Source: Pseudomonadota bacterium (GTDB lineage Bacteria > Pseudomonadota > Gammaproteobacteria > Burkholderiales > Sulfuriferulaceae). Taken from it: a DNA stretch of 64,000 nucleotides. The notes beneath the pieces were generated by a model that saw only the letters and a list, made by a program, of their open reading frames with translations, made no database searches and was not told where the DNA came from. The stretch spans positions 1 to 64,000 of the forward strand of contig JAJYPN010000001.1 of the NCBI GenBank assembly GCA_021795395.1, given 5' to 3'. The translations under genes were made by a program, and so were the position numbers. This document shows, one piece after another, positions 30,980 through 41,378 of the stretch. Each line of letters opens with the position of its first letter. Within the stretch, counting starts at the first letter, position 1.

Positions 30980-33159
30980 GCCACATGCTCCGTGTGTGTT
31001 ATCTGTCCTGCTGCCGGTAATCGTACACATACTACCACACCACCCGAGGGACGATTTTCCAAAGTAATTGTACCTTGATGTTCTTCAATAATTTTCTTTA
31101 CTATCGCCAGGCCTAGCCCCGTCCCTTTCGGCTTGGTTGTCGCATAGGGTTCGAACAGGCTTTCCATGACATCGTTCGGCAAGCCCGAACCGTTATCGCT
31201 GATCAGCATTTCAACGCCCTGTTCCGTTATTTGTGTGCGTATCTCGATATAAGGATGAGCAATGCCTATCAATGCATCCTGGGCATTTTGCAGCAGATTG
31301 TGTATGACTTGCCGCAACAATTTCGCGTCGCCCATCACCAACGGCAAAGATCCGGACAAAATTGACTTTATGGTATCGTCATGGCCGTATAAATCAAGTA
31401 CTTCTCCTATCAACGCATTCAGATTGACTGGCAGCAAATGCGCTTTGGGGGTTTTGGCGTATTCAGCAAACGCATTGACCATTTCCTTCATTACCGATAC
31501 CTGAGTGACGATCGTCTGGATCGAGCGCCTCAGCGTATCGGCATCCGCGGCGCTTAATTTGTCGGCGAACTTATGTTCGATGCGTTCCGCGGACAATTGT
31601 ATCGGGGTCAACGGATTCTTGATTTCATGCGCCAGCCGGCGCGCTACCTCTCCCCATGCGGCATCGCGCTGTGCCCGCACGAGATGGGTAATATCGTCAA
31701 AAACCAACACATAGCCGCCGTCGATTCCGCGCAGCAGGTTGGTGCCTCGCACCAGCAATATGCGCTTGTTCTGAAAGTCGCGATACGTAATCTGCTGCTG
31801 CCAGACCGCATTGGGCAAATTCTGAAACTGCGTCGCGACAACGTATGCGAAATCGGCGATATAAGCCGCATGCATGGTCCATTGATAGGGTTGCAAACCG
31901 CGCAGCGCATGGGCATTGATGCCGAGTATCTGCTCCGCTGCCGGATTGATGCTGCGCACTCGCAATTGCTCGTCGAAAGCGATCACGCCTGAAGTCAGAT
32001 TGGCGAGCACGGTTTCCAGATAGGCATACGACTTTTCGATTTGGGCGCGGCTATCTTCCGTCGCAGTACGCGCTTCGGCAAGCTGCCGCGTCATGCGATT
32101 GAAGGATTTGGTCAGCATTCCCAGTTCGTCGCGGCTATTGACCGGATGCATCTGGCTGAAATCGCCTTTCGCTACCGCTCGCGTCCCTTTCGCCAGAGCG
32201 CGCAACGGCGCCGCCATCTGCTCACTGATCAAAAAAGCCAGCGCCACCGTAGTCAATAACGTCAACACCATCGCCAGCGTCAGCGTCATACCGTACAGAC
32301 GCTTTAATCCCAGGCGTGACAACGACAGTTCCTGATAATCCTGAAACGCTACGCGTACCGCCTCGGCATCGTCGGCAAGCTTGACCGGCACCGGCTGCAA
32401 AAGTTGAAGAACACGTATATCTTCGGTAAACGACAATAAGTTGACCGGCACGATCACGCGCATATACAACCCCCGTCCCTCGATATTTTCTATACGCGAA
32501 TAGGGCCGTTGCTGGCGGATCTGCAACAGTACGCTATTATCGGGCACCATCAGCGACCAGCCCGAGCGCTCGCTGCTGGAAAAGGATATCAGTCTGCCGT
32601 GTTCGTTAAATAAAGTGGCTTCCTGGATATTATTTTGCTCGCGCAGCAGATTGAGCACGGCGGGATGGCTGGCGGCAGGTTTTTCGGCCAGGGTCTGCGC
32701 CATCGATTCGGCTTTACGTACCAGTTCGTGCTGCAAACTGTCCAGCGCCACCTGGCCGAGATTCAGGCCGCTCTCCAGCGCGCGGTCTACGCGCACGTCA
32801 AACCAGGATTCGATGCTTTTGGACAAAAACTGCACCGATACCGCGTACACCACCGTGCCCGGCAGCAAGGCCATCAGGCCGAATACAAGAATCAGACGGA
32901 AAGTAAGCTTGGCGCCGAATACGCCGGCCTGCATCTTGTGCCGCAACTGGACGACCTGATAGCCGACCAGCAGAACCATCGCCGCAACCAGCGTGCCTGT
33001 CGCCCCCAGCAGCCAGGGAAAATCATGTGCGAACAGGTCGGTATTGGCGCTGGCGCTGGAGAGCAGATAAACGAGCCCCGTACCGACGATGAAACTCAGC
33101 AGTACCAGATATTTCACAGGGTCATCATCCACACCAGCGGCGTTGAATCCAGCTCCCAT
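30976..33159 (-). CDS. NtrY-like membrane sensor histidine kinase (HAMP-PAS-HisKA-HATPase)
   Basis: RRLAHEIKNPLTPIQLSAERI; DNGSGLPNDVMESLFEPYATTKPKGTGLGLAIV. Confidence 0.92.
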   Translation of the reverse strand: MGAGFNAAGVDDDPVKYLVLLSFIVGTGLVYLLSSASANTDLFAHDFPWLLGATGTLVAAMVLLVGYQVVQLRHKMQAGVFGAKLTFRLILVFGLMALLPGTVVYAVSVQFLSKSIESWFDVRVDRALESGLNLGQVALDSLQHELVRKAESMAQTLAEKPAASHPAVLNLLREQNNIQEATLFNEHGRLISFSSSERSGWSLMVPDNSVLLQIRQQRPYSRIENIEGRGLYMRVIVPVNLLSFTEDIRVLQLLQPVPVKLADDAEAVRVAFQDYQELSLSRLGLKRLYGMTLTLAMVLTLLTTVALAFLISEQMAAPLRALAKGTRAVAKGDFSQMHPVNSRDELGMLTKSFNRMTRQLAEARTATEDSRAQIEKSYAYLETVLANLTSGVIAFDEQLRVRSINPAAEQILGINAHALRGLQPYQWTMHAAYIADFAYVVATQFQNLPNAVWQQQITYRDFQNKRILLVRGTNLLRGIDGGYVLVFDDITHLVRAQRDAAWGEVARRLAHEIKNPLTPIQLSAERIEHKFADKLSAADADTLRRSIQTIVTQVSVMKEMVNAFAEYAKTPKAHLLPVNLNALIGEVLDLYGHDDTIKSILSGSLPLVMGDAKLLRQVIHNLLQNAQDALIGIAHPYIEIRTQITEQGVEMLISDNGSGLPNDVMESLFEPYATTKPKGTGLGLAIVKKIIEEHQGTITLENRPSGGVVVCVRLPAAGQITHTEHVA

Positions 33160-33680
33160 CTGCCGGTGGCAATTGCATTGATTTGCAAAGGCTTGGGTAA
33201 TTCGGACGTATCCAGTCGCATACTCAAGGTAGCCTGATACAATTCGTGCCTGGTCAGGCGATCGCGCGCAATCACCGGCCAGTCGTCGATTTCGCCCAGT
33301 TTTGACAATGCTTCTGCAAGCGTATCGAAACCGCGCGCATGAATGTTTACGCCGGAAACCAGATACTGCTGCAATAACGCATTATACGATAGCCGCGTCA
33401 CCCGGCTGATATGGGCAAAGTCTTCATTCCACCAGTACCAGCGCGGATGGGAAAAATCGAAATCGGTAATAAAATATAAGGAAACGCCGTTTTTGAGGGC
33501 TTCTTCCAGTATCGGGCTCAAGGTTACATCCAGCCTGGCATTCAGATAATACACTTCGTCGATTTGTTTCAACTCGGCCGATTTGATTTGTATGCCGGCA
33601 GTTGCCGCAAATACGGGCATACATAAGCCTAGCCACAGCAATACTCCCCACCAAAATTTATTTTTTTTCAAGTAAGGCAT
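33114..33680 (-). CDS. DUF4390 family protein
   Basis: Position between rsmB and ntrY; IQIKSAELKQIDEVYYLNARLDVTLSPILEEALKNGVSLYF. Confidence 0.82.
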   Translation of the reverse strand: MPYLKKNKFWWGVLLWLGLCMPVFAATAGIQIKSAELKQIDEVYYLNARLDVTLSPILEEALKNGVSLYFITDFDFSHPRWYWWNEDFAHISRVTRLSYNALLQQYLVSGVNIHARGFDTLAEALSKLGEIDDWPVIARDRLTRHELYQATLSMRLDTSELPKPLQINAIATGRWELDSTPLVWMMTL

Positions 33681-34929
33681 AAAAAAAACCATCGTGATTT
33701 TCGTTCGGCAACAATTGCCCGGCTGTCATCCCTTCTCCATGCAACGGTATTTGCCGCGCATTAGCATGCTTGGCTAAAAATGCATGGATACGATCCTGAT
33801 TTTCTTTTGGAAAGATCGAGCACGTTACATAAAGCAATTTACCACCCACAGCCAAACATCGCCAGAGTTCACTCAAAATTAGCGTTTGTTGTGTCGCAAA
33901 TCGGTCAATATCGTCGGCTCGGCGCAACCACTTGATATCGGGATGGCGGCGAACGACGCCCGAAGCCGAACACGGCACGTCGGCCAGAATCCGATCGAAT
34001 GGAATACCGTCCCACCAACTGTTCGCGTTTCCGGCATCGCCCAACTTCAATTCCGCATTCAAACCGAGACGCAACAGATTGTCGCATACGCGTTGCAAAC
34101 GTAGCGCATCGCTGTCCAGAGCAGTCAAATCCACCTCGGCCCGTTCCAGGATATGGCCGGTTTTTCCGCCGGGCGCCGCGCACGCATCAAGCACCCGTTG
34201 TCCGTGACGGACATCGAGCAACTCTGCCGCCAACTGAGCCCCTGCATCCTGGACTGACACCCGACCCTGAACAAATCCTGGCAGTCTGGTCACCGATACC
34301 GGCTGCGCCAATCGCACGGCTCGCGGACCGATTTGCTGCGCCGCGATTCCTGCCTCCTGCAACAGCGCCAGATATGCGGCGACTTCGCCCTGTCGCGCAT
34401 TGACGCGCAAGGTCATGGGCGGATGGCGGTTCCCTGCCGTCAGGATGTCTTGCCATTGCTCCGGATAGGCACGTACCGCCGCGTCTATCCACCATTGCGG
34501 ATAATTCCATACCACAACCGGATCGGCGGGTGACGGATCGGGGCGATCCTGCCGCAGATAACTGCGCAATACCGCATTGGTCAAACCTCGCGCCCATGGG
34601 CGTATGGCGGCGGCGCTCTCGACCGATTCATTGACTATCGTATGCGCTGCTTGCGGATGTGTGCGCAATTGACGCAGGGCGACCGCCAATAACGAGGCGA
34701 TCAAGCCATCGTTCAACGGCTTGCTGAGGAGATCGTCGCGCAGGGCGGCGAGCGTGCCATATTCGCGCAGTACGCCATAACACATATCCTGCACGGCGGC
34801 CTGTCCCGCAGACGGCTGTAACGCCAGCACGCGATTCAGATTCTGTCCCTTGTGCACGACATCGTCGATCGCTTGCGCTGCGCGTTTCAATAATTGCCGC
34901 AGAGGAGGTTGCAATACCGGTTCTTGCAT
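33658..34929 (-). CDS. rsmB: 16S rRNA (cytosine(967)-C(5))-methyltransferase
   Basis: VQDAGAQLAAELLDVRHGQRVLDACAAPGGKTGHILE; DVPCSASGVVRRHPDIKWLR; YVTCSIFPKEN. Confidence 0.95.
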   Translation of the reverse strand: MQEPVLQPPLRQLLKRAAQAIDDVVHKGQNLNRVLALQPSAGQAAVQDMCYGVLREYGTLAALRDDLLSKPLNDGLIASLLAVALRQLRTHPQAAHTIVNESVESAAAIRPWARGLTNAVLRSYLRQDRPDPSPADPVVVWNYPQWWIDAAVRAYPEQWQDILTAGNRHPPMTLRVNARQGEVAAYLALLQEAGIAAQQIGPRAVRLAQPVSVTRLPGFVQGRVSVQDAGAQLAAELLDVRHGQRVLDACAAPGGKTGHILERAEVDLTALDSDALRLQRVCDNLLRLGLNAELKLGDAGNANSWWDGIPFDRILADVPCSASGVVRRHPDIKWLRRADDIDRFATQQTLILSELWRCLAVGGKLLYVTCSIFPKENQDRIHAFLAKHANARQIPLHGEGMTAGQLLPNENHDGFFYALLEKK

Positions 34930-34951
34930 ACGCTGTCTATTTAACTTTATT

Positions 34952-35632
34952 TTAATGTGTATAAACGGCCATTAGCCATCTGATCAGACCCAGAACGCCG
35001 AAACCTGCCACCAGCAATCCGGCGATGCGACGCACCAGCACACTGCGCGTCAAATGCTGTAGCCGTTTGGCCAGCAAGCCCATCGCCAGCAGATTGGGCA
35101 GCGTTCCCGCACCGAACGCCAGCATCAGCAAGGCGCCGTGGGCCGCGCTGCCGGTCGCCAGCGCCGAGATCAATACCGAATATACCAGCCCGCACGGCAG
35201 CCAGCCCCATATCATCCCGACCAATACGGCTTGCGGCGCATTGCGCACCGGCATCCGCCGCTTCATCAACGGCTGCAATCCCGCCCACACGCCGCTGCCT
35301 AGACGTTCCAGCACCAATACCGCTCGCGACAATCCGGCCAGATACAGTCCAAGCAATATCAGCATGATATTGGCAAACAGATACAGGCCGCGCGACACCG
35401 GCAAAAAATGGTTCAGCAGCAAGGTGCTCGCGCCCACCGCGCCGGCGATCGCGCCGGCCAGTGCGTAGCTCAGCACGCGACCGCCATTGTAACCCAGCAA
35501 CATCGCCAGATCCGGTTTGGTATTGGGCGTGGCGAACGACAGCGCGGTCACGATACCGCCGCACATGCCCACGCAATGCACGCCGCCCAGCAGACCGACC
35601 AGAAACGCCGACAAGATGCTTAATTCAGGCAT
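34952..35632 (-). CDS. Sulfite exporter TauE/SafE-type (UreH-like) membrane protein
   Basis: SAFLVGLLGGVHCVGMCGGIVTALSF; GMIWGWLPCGLVYSVL. Confidence 0.85.
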   Translation of the reverse strand: MPELSILSAFLVGLLGGVHCVGMCGGIVTALSFATPNTKPDLAMLLGYNGGRVLSYALAGAIAGAVGASTLLLNHFLPVSRGLYLFANIMLILLGLYLAGLSRAVLVLERLGSGVWAGLQPLMKRRMPVRNAPQAVLVGMIWGWLPCGLVYSVLISALATGSAAHGALLMLAFGAGTLPNLLAMGLLAKRLQHLTRSVLVRRIAGLLVAGFGVLGLIRWLMAVYTH

Positions 35633-37043
35633 GGTTTACCCCATTTGGCTGGCGCAGGCGTCCAGCCAGCCAGACCAGACCGATCACTGGCACACCGAGC
35701 GAAGCGGTAGCGGTAAAAAAATCGGCGTAACCGTAGGCATCGACAAAATCGCCGGAAAAACCGGCGAGAAATTTGGGCAGCAACAACATGACCGAACTGA
35801 ACAGCGCATATTGCGTGGCGGAATAGGCACTGTTGGTCAGGCCGGAAAGATAGGCGACGAAAGCGCTCGACGCCAGCCCGGAAGCCAGGTTATCCGCCGA
35901 AACGGTACCGATCAGCGCCGGCAGATCGTGCCCCAGTCCGGCAAGACGTACGAACAGCAGATTCGTGGCTGCGGACAGCACCGCTCCAAGCATCAAACTA
36001 CGCATCACGCCCATCCTCGCCGTCAATAGGCCGCCTAATGCTGCCCCGGCTATGGTCATCGCCACTCCATAGATTTTGGACACGGTAGCGACTTCGACTT
36101 TGGTATATCCCATGTCCACGTAAAACGAATTGCTCATCACGCCCATGACGATATCCGAAATCCGGTAAGTCGCGATCAGCGCCAAAATCAGCGCCGCCTG
36201 CCAGCCGAAACGGCGAGCGAAATCCATAAAAGGACTCAGAATTGCATTGTACAGCCATGCGGACGCCGCCAGCTTTCGCCCGCGCAAGCCTTTGCCGGAC
36301 AACCATGCATGAACTTCCGTCGCTTCCTGCGCCGCAACCGGATTCGGCGACCAGGCGGGTTCGCGGGTCAGCAAGGTAGTCGCGATGCCGACCAGCATAC
36401 AGCCTGCCATCGCCAGATACGCGACATGCCACGATCTGAAATCGTAATCATGCGGCGTATTGTCCACCGAAGACGCGATCCAGAGTACGCCCGCTCCGGC
36501 GGCAATCATCGCAAAACGATAGCCCGCCTGATACGTCGCCGCCATGGCGCCCTGTTTATCCTGCTCGATGGCTTCGATGCGGTAAGCGTCCAGCGCGGTA
36601 TCCTGCGTCGCCGAAGCCAACGCCAAAGCCAGGGCAAATACGATCATGGATCGAAAATCGGCAGCAGGGTCGGTATTCGCCATGCCGACGAGGGCGGCGA
36701 TAATACCGATCTGTGCAAATAACAGCCACGCCCGGCGGCGTCCCAAAAACCGGGTCAGCAGCGGCAGAGGCAGGCGGTCGACCAGCGGCGCCCACAGCCA
36801 TTTGACGCCGTACGCCAATCCGATCCACGACATATGGCCGATAGTCGCACGGGCAACACCGGCCTCGCGCAGCCAGAACGACAGGGTTCCCAGTACCAGC
36901 AACAGCGGCAAACCGGACGAAAATCCGAGAAACAGCATGCCGACCACCCGCGGATCGCGATACACGCGAAATGCCGCCAGCCATGAATGGACGCGATGTT
37001 TTCGAGGCAATCCCGCTGCCGAATTATCCTTCGTTTCAAGCAT
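35625..37043 (-). CDS. ampG: AmpG-family muropeptide MFS transporter
   Basis: FLGFSSGLPLLLVLGTLSFWLREAGV; ATQDTALDAYRIE. Confidence 0.88.
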   Translation of the reverse strand: MLETKDNSAAGLPRKHRVHSWLAAFRVYRDPRVVGMLFLGFSSGLPLLLVLGTLSFWLREAGVARATIGHMSWIGLAYGVKWLWAPLVDRLPLPLLTRFLGRRRAWLLFAQIGIIAALVGMANTDPAADFRSMIVFALALALASATQDTALDAYRIEAIEQDKQGAMAATYQAGYRFAMIAAGAGVLWIASSVDNTPHDYDFRSWHVAYLAMAGCMLVGIATTLLTREPAWSPNPVAAQEATEVHAWLSGKGLRGRKLAASAWLYNAILSPFMDFARRFGWQAALILALIATYRISDIVMGVMSNSFYVDMGYTKVEVATVSKIYGVAMTIAGAALGGLLTARMGVMRSLMLGAVLSAATNLLFVRLAGLGHDLPALIGTVSADNLASGLASSAFVAYLSGLTNSAYSATQYALFSSVMLLLPKFLAGFSGDFVDAYGYADFFTATASLGVPVIGLVWLAGRLRQPNGVNHA

Positions 37044-37812
37044 AATCGTAATCCACGATCAGCGGTGCATGATCGGAAAACCGCTCGTCCTTATACACTG
37101 CCGCCGCGGTGGCGGTATTCGCGACGCCGGGCGTCGCCAATTGATAATCGATACGCCATCCTACATTTTTGGCCCAGGCCTGCCCGCGATTGCTCCACCA
37201 GGTATACGCTTCGGCGGTAGCGACCGGGTAGAGGAAACGATAGACATCGATCCAGGACAGTTCGTCGACGACTTGCGACAGCCACGCGCGTTCGGCAGGA
37301 AGAAAGCCGGAATTTTTCTGGTTGGATTTCCAGTTTTTCAAATCGATTTCCTTGTGCGCGATATTCCAGTCGCCGCAAATCACCACCTCGCGGCCGCACG
37401 CTCTGAGCATCGCCAGATGCGGATAAAATCGCTCCAAAAACGAAAATTTGACCTGTTGCCTGTCTTCGCCGCTGGAACCGGAAGGCAAATACAGCGATAT
37501 CAGGCTCAAATTGCCGAATCGGGCTTCGAGGTAGCGCCCCTCGGCATCGATGTCGGCAATCCCCAGGCCGACGATCACTTCATCCGCCGCTTGCCTGCTG
37601 TATATGCCGACACCGCTATAGCCCTTTTTTTCGGCATAATGAAAATACCCGTGATAACCGGCAGGACGCAACATATCTTCGCGCATATCGCTCATCTGCG
37701 CCTTGATTTCCTGCACGCAAACAAAATCGGCGCCCTGCGATGCCATCCAGTTAAAAAAACCTTTATTCGCCGCCGAGCGGATACCGTTCAGATTGGCAGT
37801 TATAATACGCAT
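37036..37812 (-). CDS. xthA: Exodeoxyribonuclease III
   Basis: MRIITANLNGIRSAANKGF; VCVQEIKA; CGDWNIAH; GWRIDYQLAT; SDHAPLIVDY. Confidence 0.93.
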   Translation of the reverse strand: MRIITANLNGIRSAANKGFFNWMASQGADFVCVQEIKAQMSDMREDMLRPAGYHGYFHYAEKKGYSGVGIYSRQAADEVIVGLGIADIDAEGRYLEARFGNLSLISLYLPSGSSGEDRQQVKFSFLERFYPHLAMLRACGREVVICGDWNIAHKEIDLKNWKSNQKNSGFLPAERAWLSQVVDELSWIDVYRFLYPVATAEAYTWWSNRGQAWAKNVGWRIDYQLATPGVANTATAAAVYKDERFSDHAPLIVDYDYA

Positions 37813-37835
37813 TTGATTATTTCCACTTTCATGCC

Positions 37836-38483
37836 ATGTTCGATTTCAGACATCAATTCCTGCGCTTCGCCATAGAACAGAACGTATTGCGCTTCGGCGA
37901 ATTCCAGACCAAGGCCGGCCGTATCAGTCCCTATTTTTTTAATGCCGGGCTGTTTGCCGATGGCACGGCCTTGAAGAAGCTAGGGGAATTTTACGCTAAA
38001 GCCATCGCCGCTGCCGAAATTGAATACGATGTTCTGTTCGGCCCCGCCTACAAGGGCATCCCTCTGGTCGCGTCAACTGCCATCGCGCTGGCCGGAATGG
38101 AGCGAAATGTACCCTACAGTTTCAACCGCAAAGAAGCCAAGGATCACGGCGAAGGCGGCAATATCGTCGGCGCGCCGCTGCGCGGGCGTATCCTTATCAT
38201 CGACGATGTGATATCTGCCGGAACCTCGGTGCGGGAATCGATAGAATTGATCCGCAGCCACGGCGCGAGCCCGGCAGGCGTCATCATCGCTATCGACCGG
38301 ATGGAACGCGGCCGCGAGAACTTGTCCGCTGTTCAGGAAACTATGGCTTTATATAATATTCCGGTTTTTGCCATTGCCACGCTGGACGATTTGCTGGCCT
38401 ATTTGCAAACCGATGCAAAAATGGAACAATATACGTTAGCGATCGCGCAGTATCGCGCTACCTATGGGATTCTGTCCTTATGA
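37836..38483 (+). CDS. pyrE: Orotate phosphoribosyltransferase
   Basis: FGEFQTKAGRISPYFFNAGLF; YKGIPL; RGRILIIDDVISAGTSVRES. Confidence 0.96.
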   Translation: MFDFRHQFLRFAIEQNVLRFGEFQTKAGRISPYFFNAGLFADGTALKKLGEFYAKAIAAAEIEYDVLFGPAYKGIPLVASTAIALAGMERNVPYSFNRKEAKDHGEGGNIVGAPLRGRILIIDDVISAGTSVRESIELIRSHGASPAGVIIAIDRMERGRENLSAVQETMALYNIPVFAIATLDDLLAYLQTDAKMEQYTLAIAQYRATYGILSL

Positions 38484-39139
38484 AACGATACACTCGGCAT
38501 CTGTTGGGTACCCTGCTGGTTTTATCTGCCTGCGGCCATGCGCAAGCCGATATTTATAAATGGAAAGATGCGCAGGGCGAAGTCCATTATTCCAATACCA
38601 TACCTCCGCAAGCAGCCGGTTACGCCAATATCGAACTCGATAAGCACGGCCTGGTAGTAAAACAGAAATCCGCCGCCCCCACGCCGGAGCAGCGCGCTAG
38701 CGAAGCAGCAGCTCAAGCGCGTCAGGCTATCGAGCAACAATCGCTAACCGAACAGAAACGCCGCGATACGGCATTGCTCAACACCTACACCAATCCGGCG
38801 GAAATCGATCTGGCGCGAGACCGTAATCTCGAACAGGCAAAATTAATCATTAACGGTACCCAATCCCGGCTCGCCCCGTTACTCGACAAACAGGCCACAC
38901 TCGTCAAACGGGCGGGCGGCAGGATTCCCGTCAGCGGACCGATGGTCACGGAATATAAGGACAATGCCAGGCATATAGTCGAACTGCAAGACATGATAGC
39001 CAGAAAACGCAAGGAAATGAATACGATACGCGCCCGATTTGCCGCGGACAAGGCGCATTTTATCGAATTGACGACCAATATGCCGGTTCCCGCATCTCCC
39101 CAGACCGGCGCATACCCCGGCGCTCAACCCGCCAAGTAA
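38480..39139 (+). CDS. DUF4124 domain protein
   Basis: Signal peptide then QADIYKWKDAQGEVHYSNTIPPQ. Confidence 0.88.
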   Translation: MKRYTRHLLGTLLVLSACGHAQADIYKWKDAQGEVHYSNTIPPQAAGYANIELDKHGLVVKQKSAAPTPEQRASEAAAQARQAIEQQSLTEQKRRDTALLNTYTNPAEIDLARDRNLEQAKLIINGTQSRLAPLLDKQATLVKRAGGRIPVSGPMVTEYKDNARHIVELQDMIARKRKEMNTIRARFAADKAHFIELTTNMPVPASPQTGAYPGAQPAK

Positions 39140-39177
39140 GCTTGCGCGATCAAGCCCGGGTTCGACGCATACAGGCA

Positions 39178-40626
39178 TCAAAATCCGTTGTCTTGCAGTT
39201 TCTGCAGCAAAATCTCGTTGAGTTGCTGCGGATTTGCCTTGCCTTTCATCGCTCTCATCGCCTGTCCGACCAGATAACCCAGCATTTTATCCTTGCCGGC
39301 GCGGTATTGCGCCACCTGTGACGGATTTTCCGCCAGAATCCGATCGACGATTTCCCCTATCGCGGCGCTGTCGGATATCTGTTTCAAACCGCGTTGCGCT
39401 ATGATTTCATCAACTTCGCCCTCGCCGCGCCACAGCGCTTCGAACACTTCCCTGGCGAGCTTGCCCGACAAGGTGCCGTCGCCGATGCGGGCGACCAGTC
39501 GCCCCATCTGCATTGCGCTAACCGGACACTGCGCCATCTCCATTTCATGGCGATTGAGCGCAGCCGATAATTCCCCTATCATCCAGTTGGCACATAGTTT
39601 GGCCAGACCTGAGGAAGCGGCGACCGCCGCTTCAAAATACTCGGCCATTGCCCGGGCGGAAGTGAGTATGCCCGCATCGTATGCGGGAATCGCATAATGC
39701 GCGACAAACCGTTCGCGCATCGCGGCGGGCAATTCCGGCAGAGCGGCGCGTGTTCGCGCTATCCATTCCTCCGAAATCACCAGCGGCAATAAATCGGGAT
39801 CAGGAAAATAACGGTAATCGTAGGCGTCTTCCTTGCTGCGCATGGTACGCGTCTCATCGCGGTCGGGATCGTACAGCCGCGTTTCCTGACGCACCGTGCC
39901 GCCGTCTTCGATCATCTCGATCTGCCGCCGCGCCTCAAAATCGATCGCGCGTTCGAGGAACCGGAACGAATTGAGATTCTTGATCTCGCAGCGTGTGCCC
40001 AGTTCGGTGCTGCCCAGCGGTCGCACCGAGACGTTGGCGTCGCAGCGAAAACTGCCTTCCTGCATATTACCGTCGCAAATCCCCAGCCAGACGACCAGGC
40101 CATGCAGCGTTTTGGCATACGCCACCGCTTCGGCCGAGCCGCGCATATCCGGTTCGGAAACGATTTCGAGCAAGGGCGTGCCGGCGCGGTTCAGATCGAT
40201 CCCGGTCATGCCGTGAAAATCGCCGTGCATCGATTTGCCGGCGTCTTCCTCCAGGTGCGCGCGGGTGATGCGTACGGTTTTCTCGCCGTCGGCAAGCGGT
40301 ATGGTCAGGCTGCCGCCTTCGACCACAGGATGATCCATCTGACTGATCTGATAGCCTTTGGGTAAATCCGGGTAGAAATAATTTTTTCGTGCAAACACCG
40401 AACGGCGGCTGATATTACCGCCTATGGCCAGACCCAGGCGGATCGCCCGATCCACCGCTCCGCGGTTGAGCACCGGCAGGACGCCGGGCAAGGCGATATC
40501 GACGGCGCAAGCCTGCGTATTGGGCGCGGCGCCGAATTGCGTACTGGAACCGGAGAATATTTTCGTTTGCGTGGAAAGCTGGGTATGTACCTCCAGCCCG
40601 ACAACAATTTCCCATTGCATGATCAT
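39178..40626 (-). CDS. gatB: Asp-tRNA(Asn)/Glu-tRNA(Gln) amidotransferase subunit B
   Basis: [38 protein letters not shown]. Confidence 0.97.
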   Translation of the reverse strand: MIMQWEIVVGLEVHTQLSTQTKIFSGSSTQFGAAPNTQACAVDIALPGVLPVLNRGAVDRAIRLGLAIGGNISRRSVFARKNYFYPDLPKGYQISQMDHPVVEGGSLTIPLADGEKTVRITRAHLEEDAGKSMHGDFHGMTGIDLNRAGTPLLEIVSEPDMRGSAEAVAYAKTLHGLVVWLGICDGNMQEGSFRCDANVSVRPLGSTELGTRCEIKNLNSFRFLERAIDFEARRQIEMIEDGGTVRQETRLYDPDRDETRTMRSKEDAYDYRYFPDPDLLPLVISEEWIARTRAALPELPAAMRERFVAHYAIPAYDAGILTSARAMAEYFEAAVAASSGLAKLCANWMIGELSAALNRHEMEMAQCPVSAMQMGRLVARIGDGTLSGKLAREVFEALWRGEGEVDEIIAQRGLKQISDSAAIGEIVDRILAENPSQVAQYRAGKDKMLGYLVGQAMRAMKGKANPQQLNEILLQKLQDNGF

Positions 40627-40661
40627 TCCTTGAGCTTTTAGATTTCCTTAGGCTACTTTGT

Positions 40662-41378
40662 TTAAGCGGCAGAGTTGAATCGAACCAATTTTTCCCAATC
40701 GATCAAACCATCGCTTGCGCAAAAGCTATCAAGAAATTCCTTGGTGAATCGATTGATTACTTTCGAGTATTCTACGAGGAAAGTTTCATTCCGTTCTTTG
40801 GCTTGATTCCCCAAAGGTTCGATGATATCGACAAACAGATTGGATTCACCGCTTATTAGTGTCCAAAAGCTTTCCCCACATATTTTCTTATAATCACCCT
40901 TGTCTATATGACCTTTTCCATAACAACATCCATTTATCGCCTGCACATTCCTTACTGTGCCATTTTGCCTGAGCACTATGGATGCCTTACGGAAATTATC
41001 CCGCATTTTTCTTATTTGGCTGCTGTTCCCCCAATTCGGTCCTGATTTGACCGAAATAATGTAACGGACGTCCTCCAGTGTAAATTCGAGGTCAATGCCT
41101 TCGATTCCGGATTTGATACCCTGATAGGCAATTGAGCAAGCATAAATAGCCACATTTTCAAGAAATGCCCCAAATACAGTTTCTTCTTGCGAAGATAAAT
41201 GGGCGTCAACAACACCTGATACCAACTCGGATGCAGTATTGATATTTTTTGCTCGATAAAGGTACGGGTTTTTTCTTTTCAGTACATTGTTCAGCTTTAG
41301 AGAGCTTAAACTTTCCAGGCGTTTGCGATGAAAATCTGGAAGCGCCTCCTGAATAAATAAGGCAACCTTAGCTTTCAT
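40662..41378 (-). CDS. Putative type II restriction endonuclease (PmeII-like)
   Basis: Adjacent to and overlapping a DNA methyltransferase; GIEGIDLEFTLEDVRYIISVKSGPNWGNSSQIRKM fits a PD-(D/E)xK-type core. Family name recalled, not searched. Confidence 0.72.
   Translation of the reverse strand: MKAKVALFIQEALPDFHRKRLESLSSLKLNNVLKRKNPYLYRAKNINTASELVSGVVDAHLSSQEETVFGAFLENVAIYACSIAYQGIKSGIEGIDLEFTLEDVRYIISVKSGPNWGNSSQIRKMRDNFRKASIVLRQNGTVRNVQAINGCCYGKGHIDKGDYKKICGESFWTLISGESNLFVDIIEPLGNQAKERNETFLVEYSKVINRFTKEFLDSFCASDGLIDWEKLVRFNSAA

Noticed and set aside
36646-37875. 409-aa plus-strand ORF
   Set aside because: Antisense to ampG and xthA and running into pyrE; no domain recognised.
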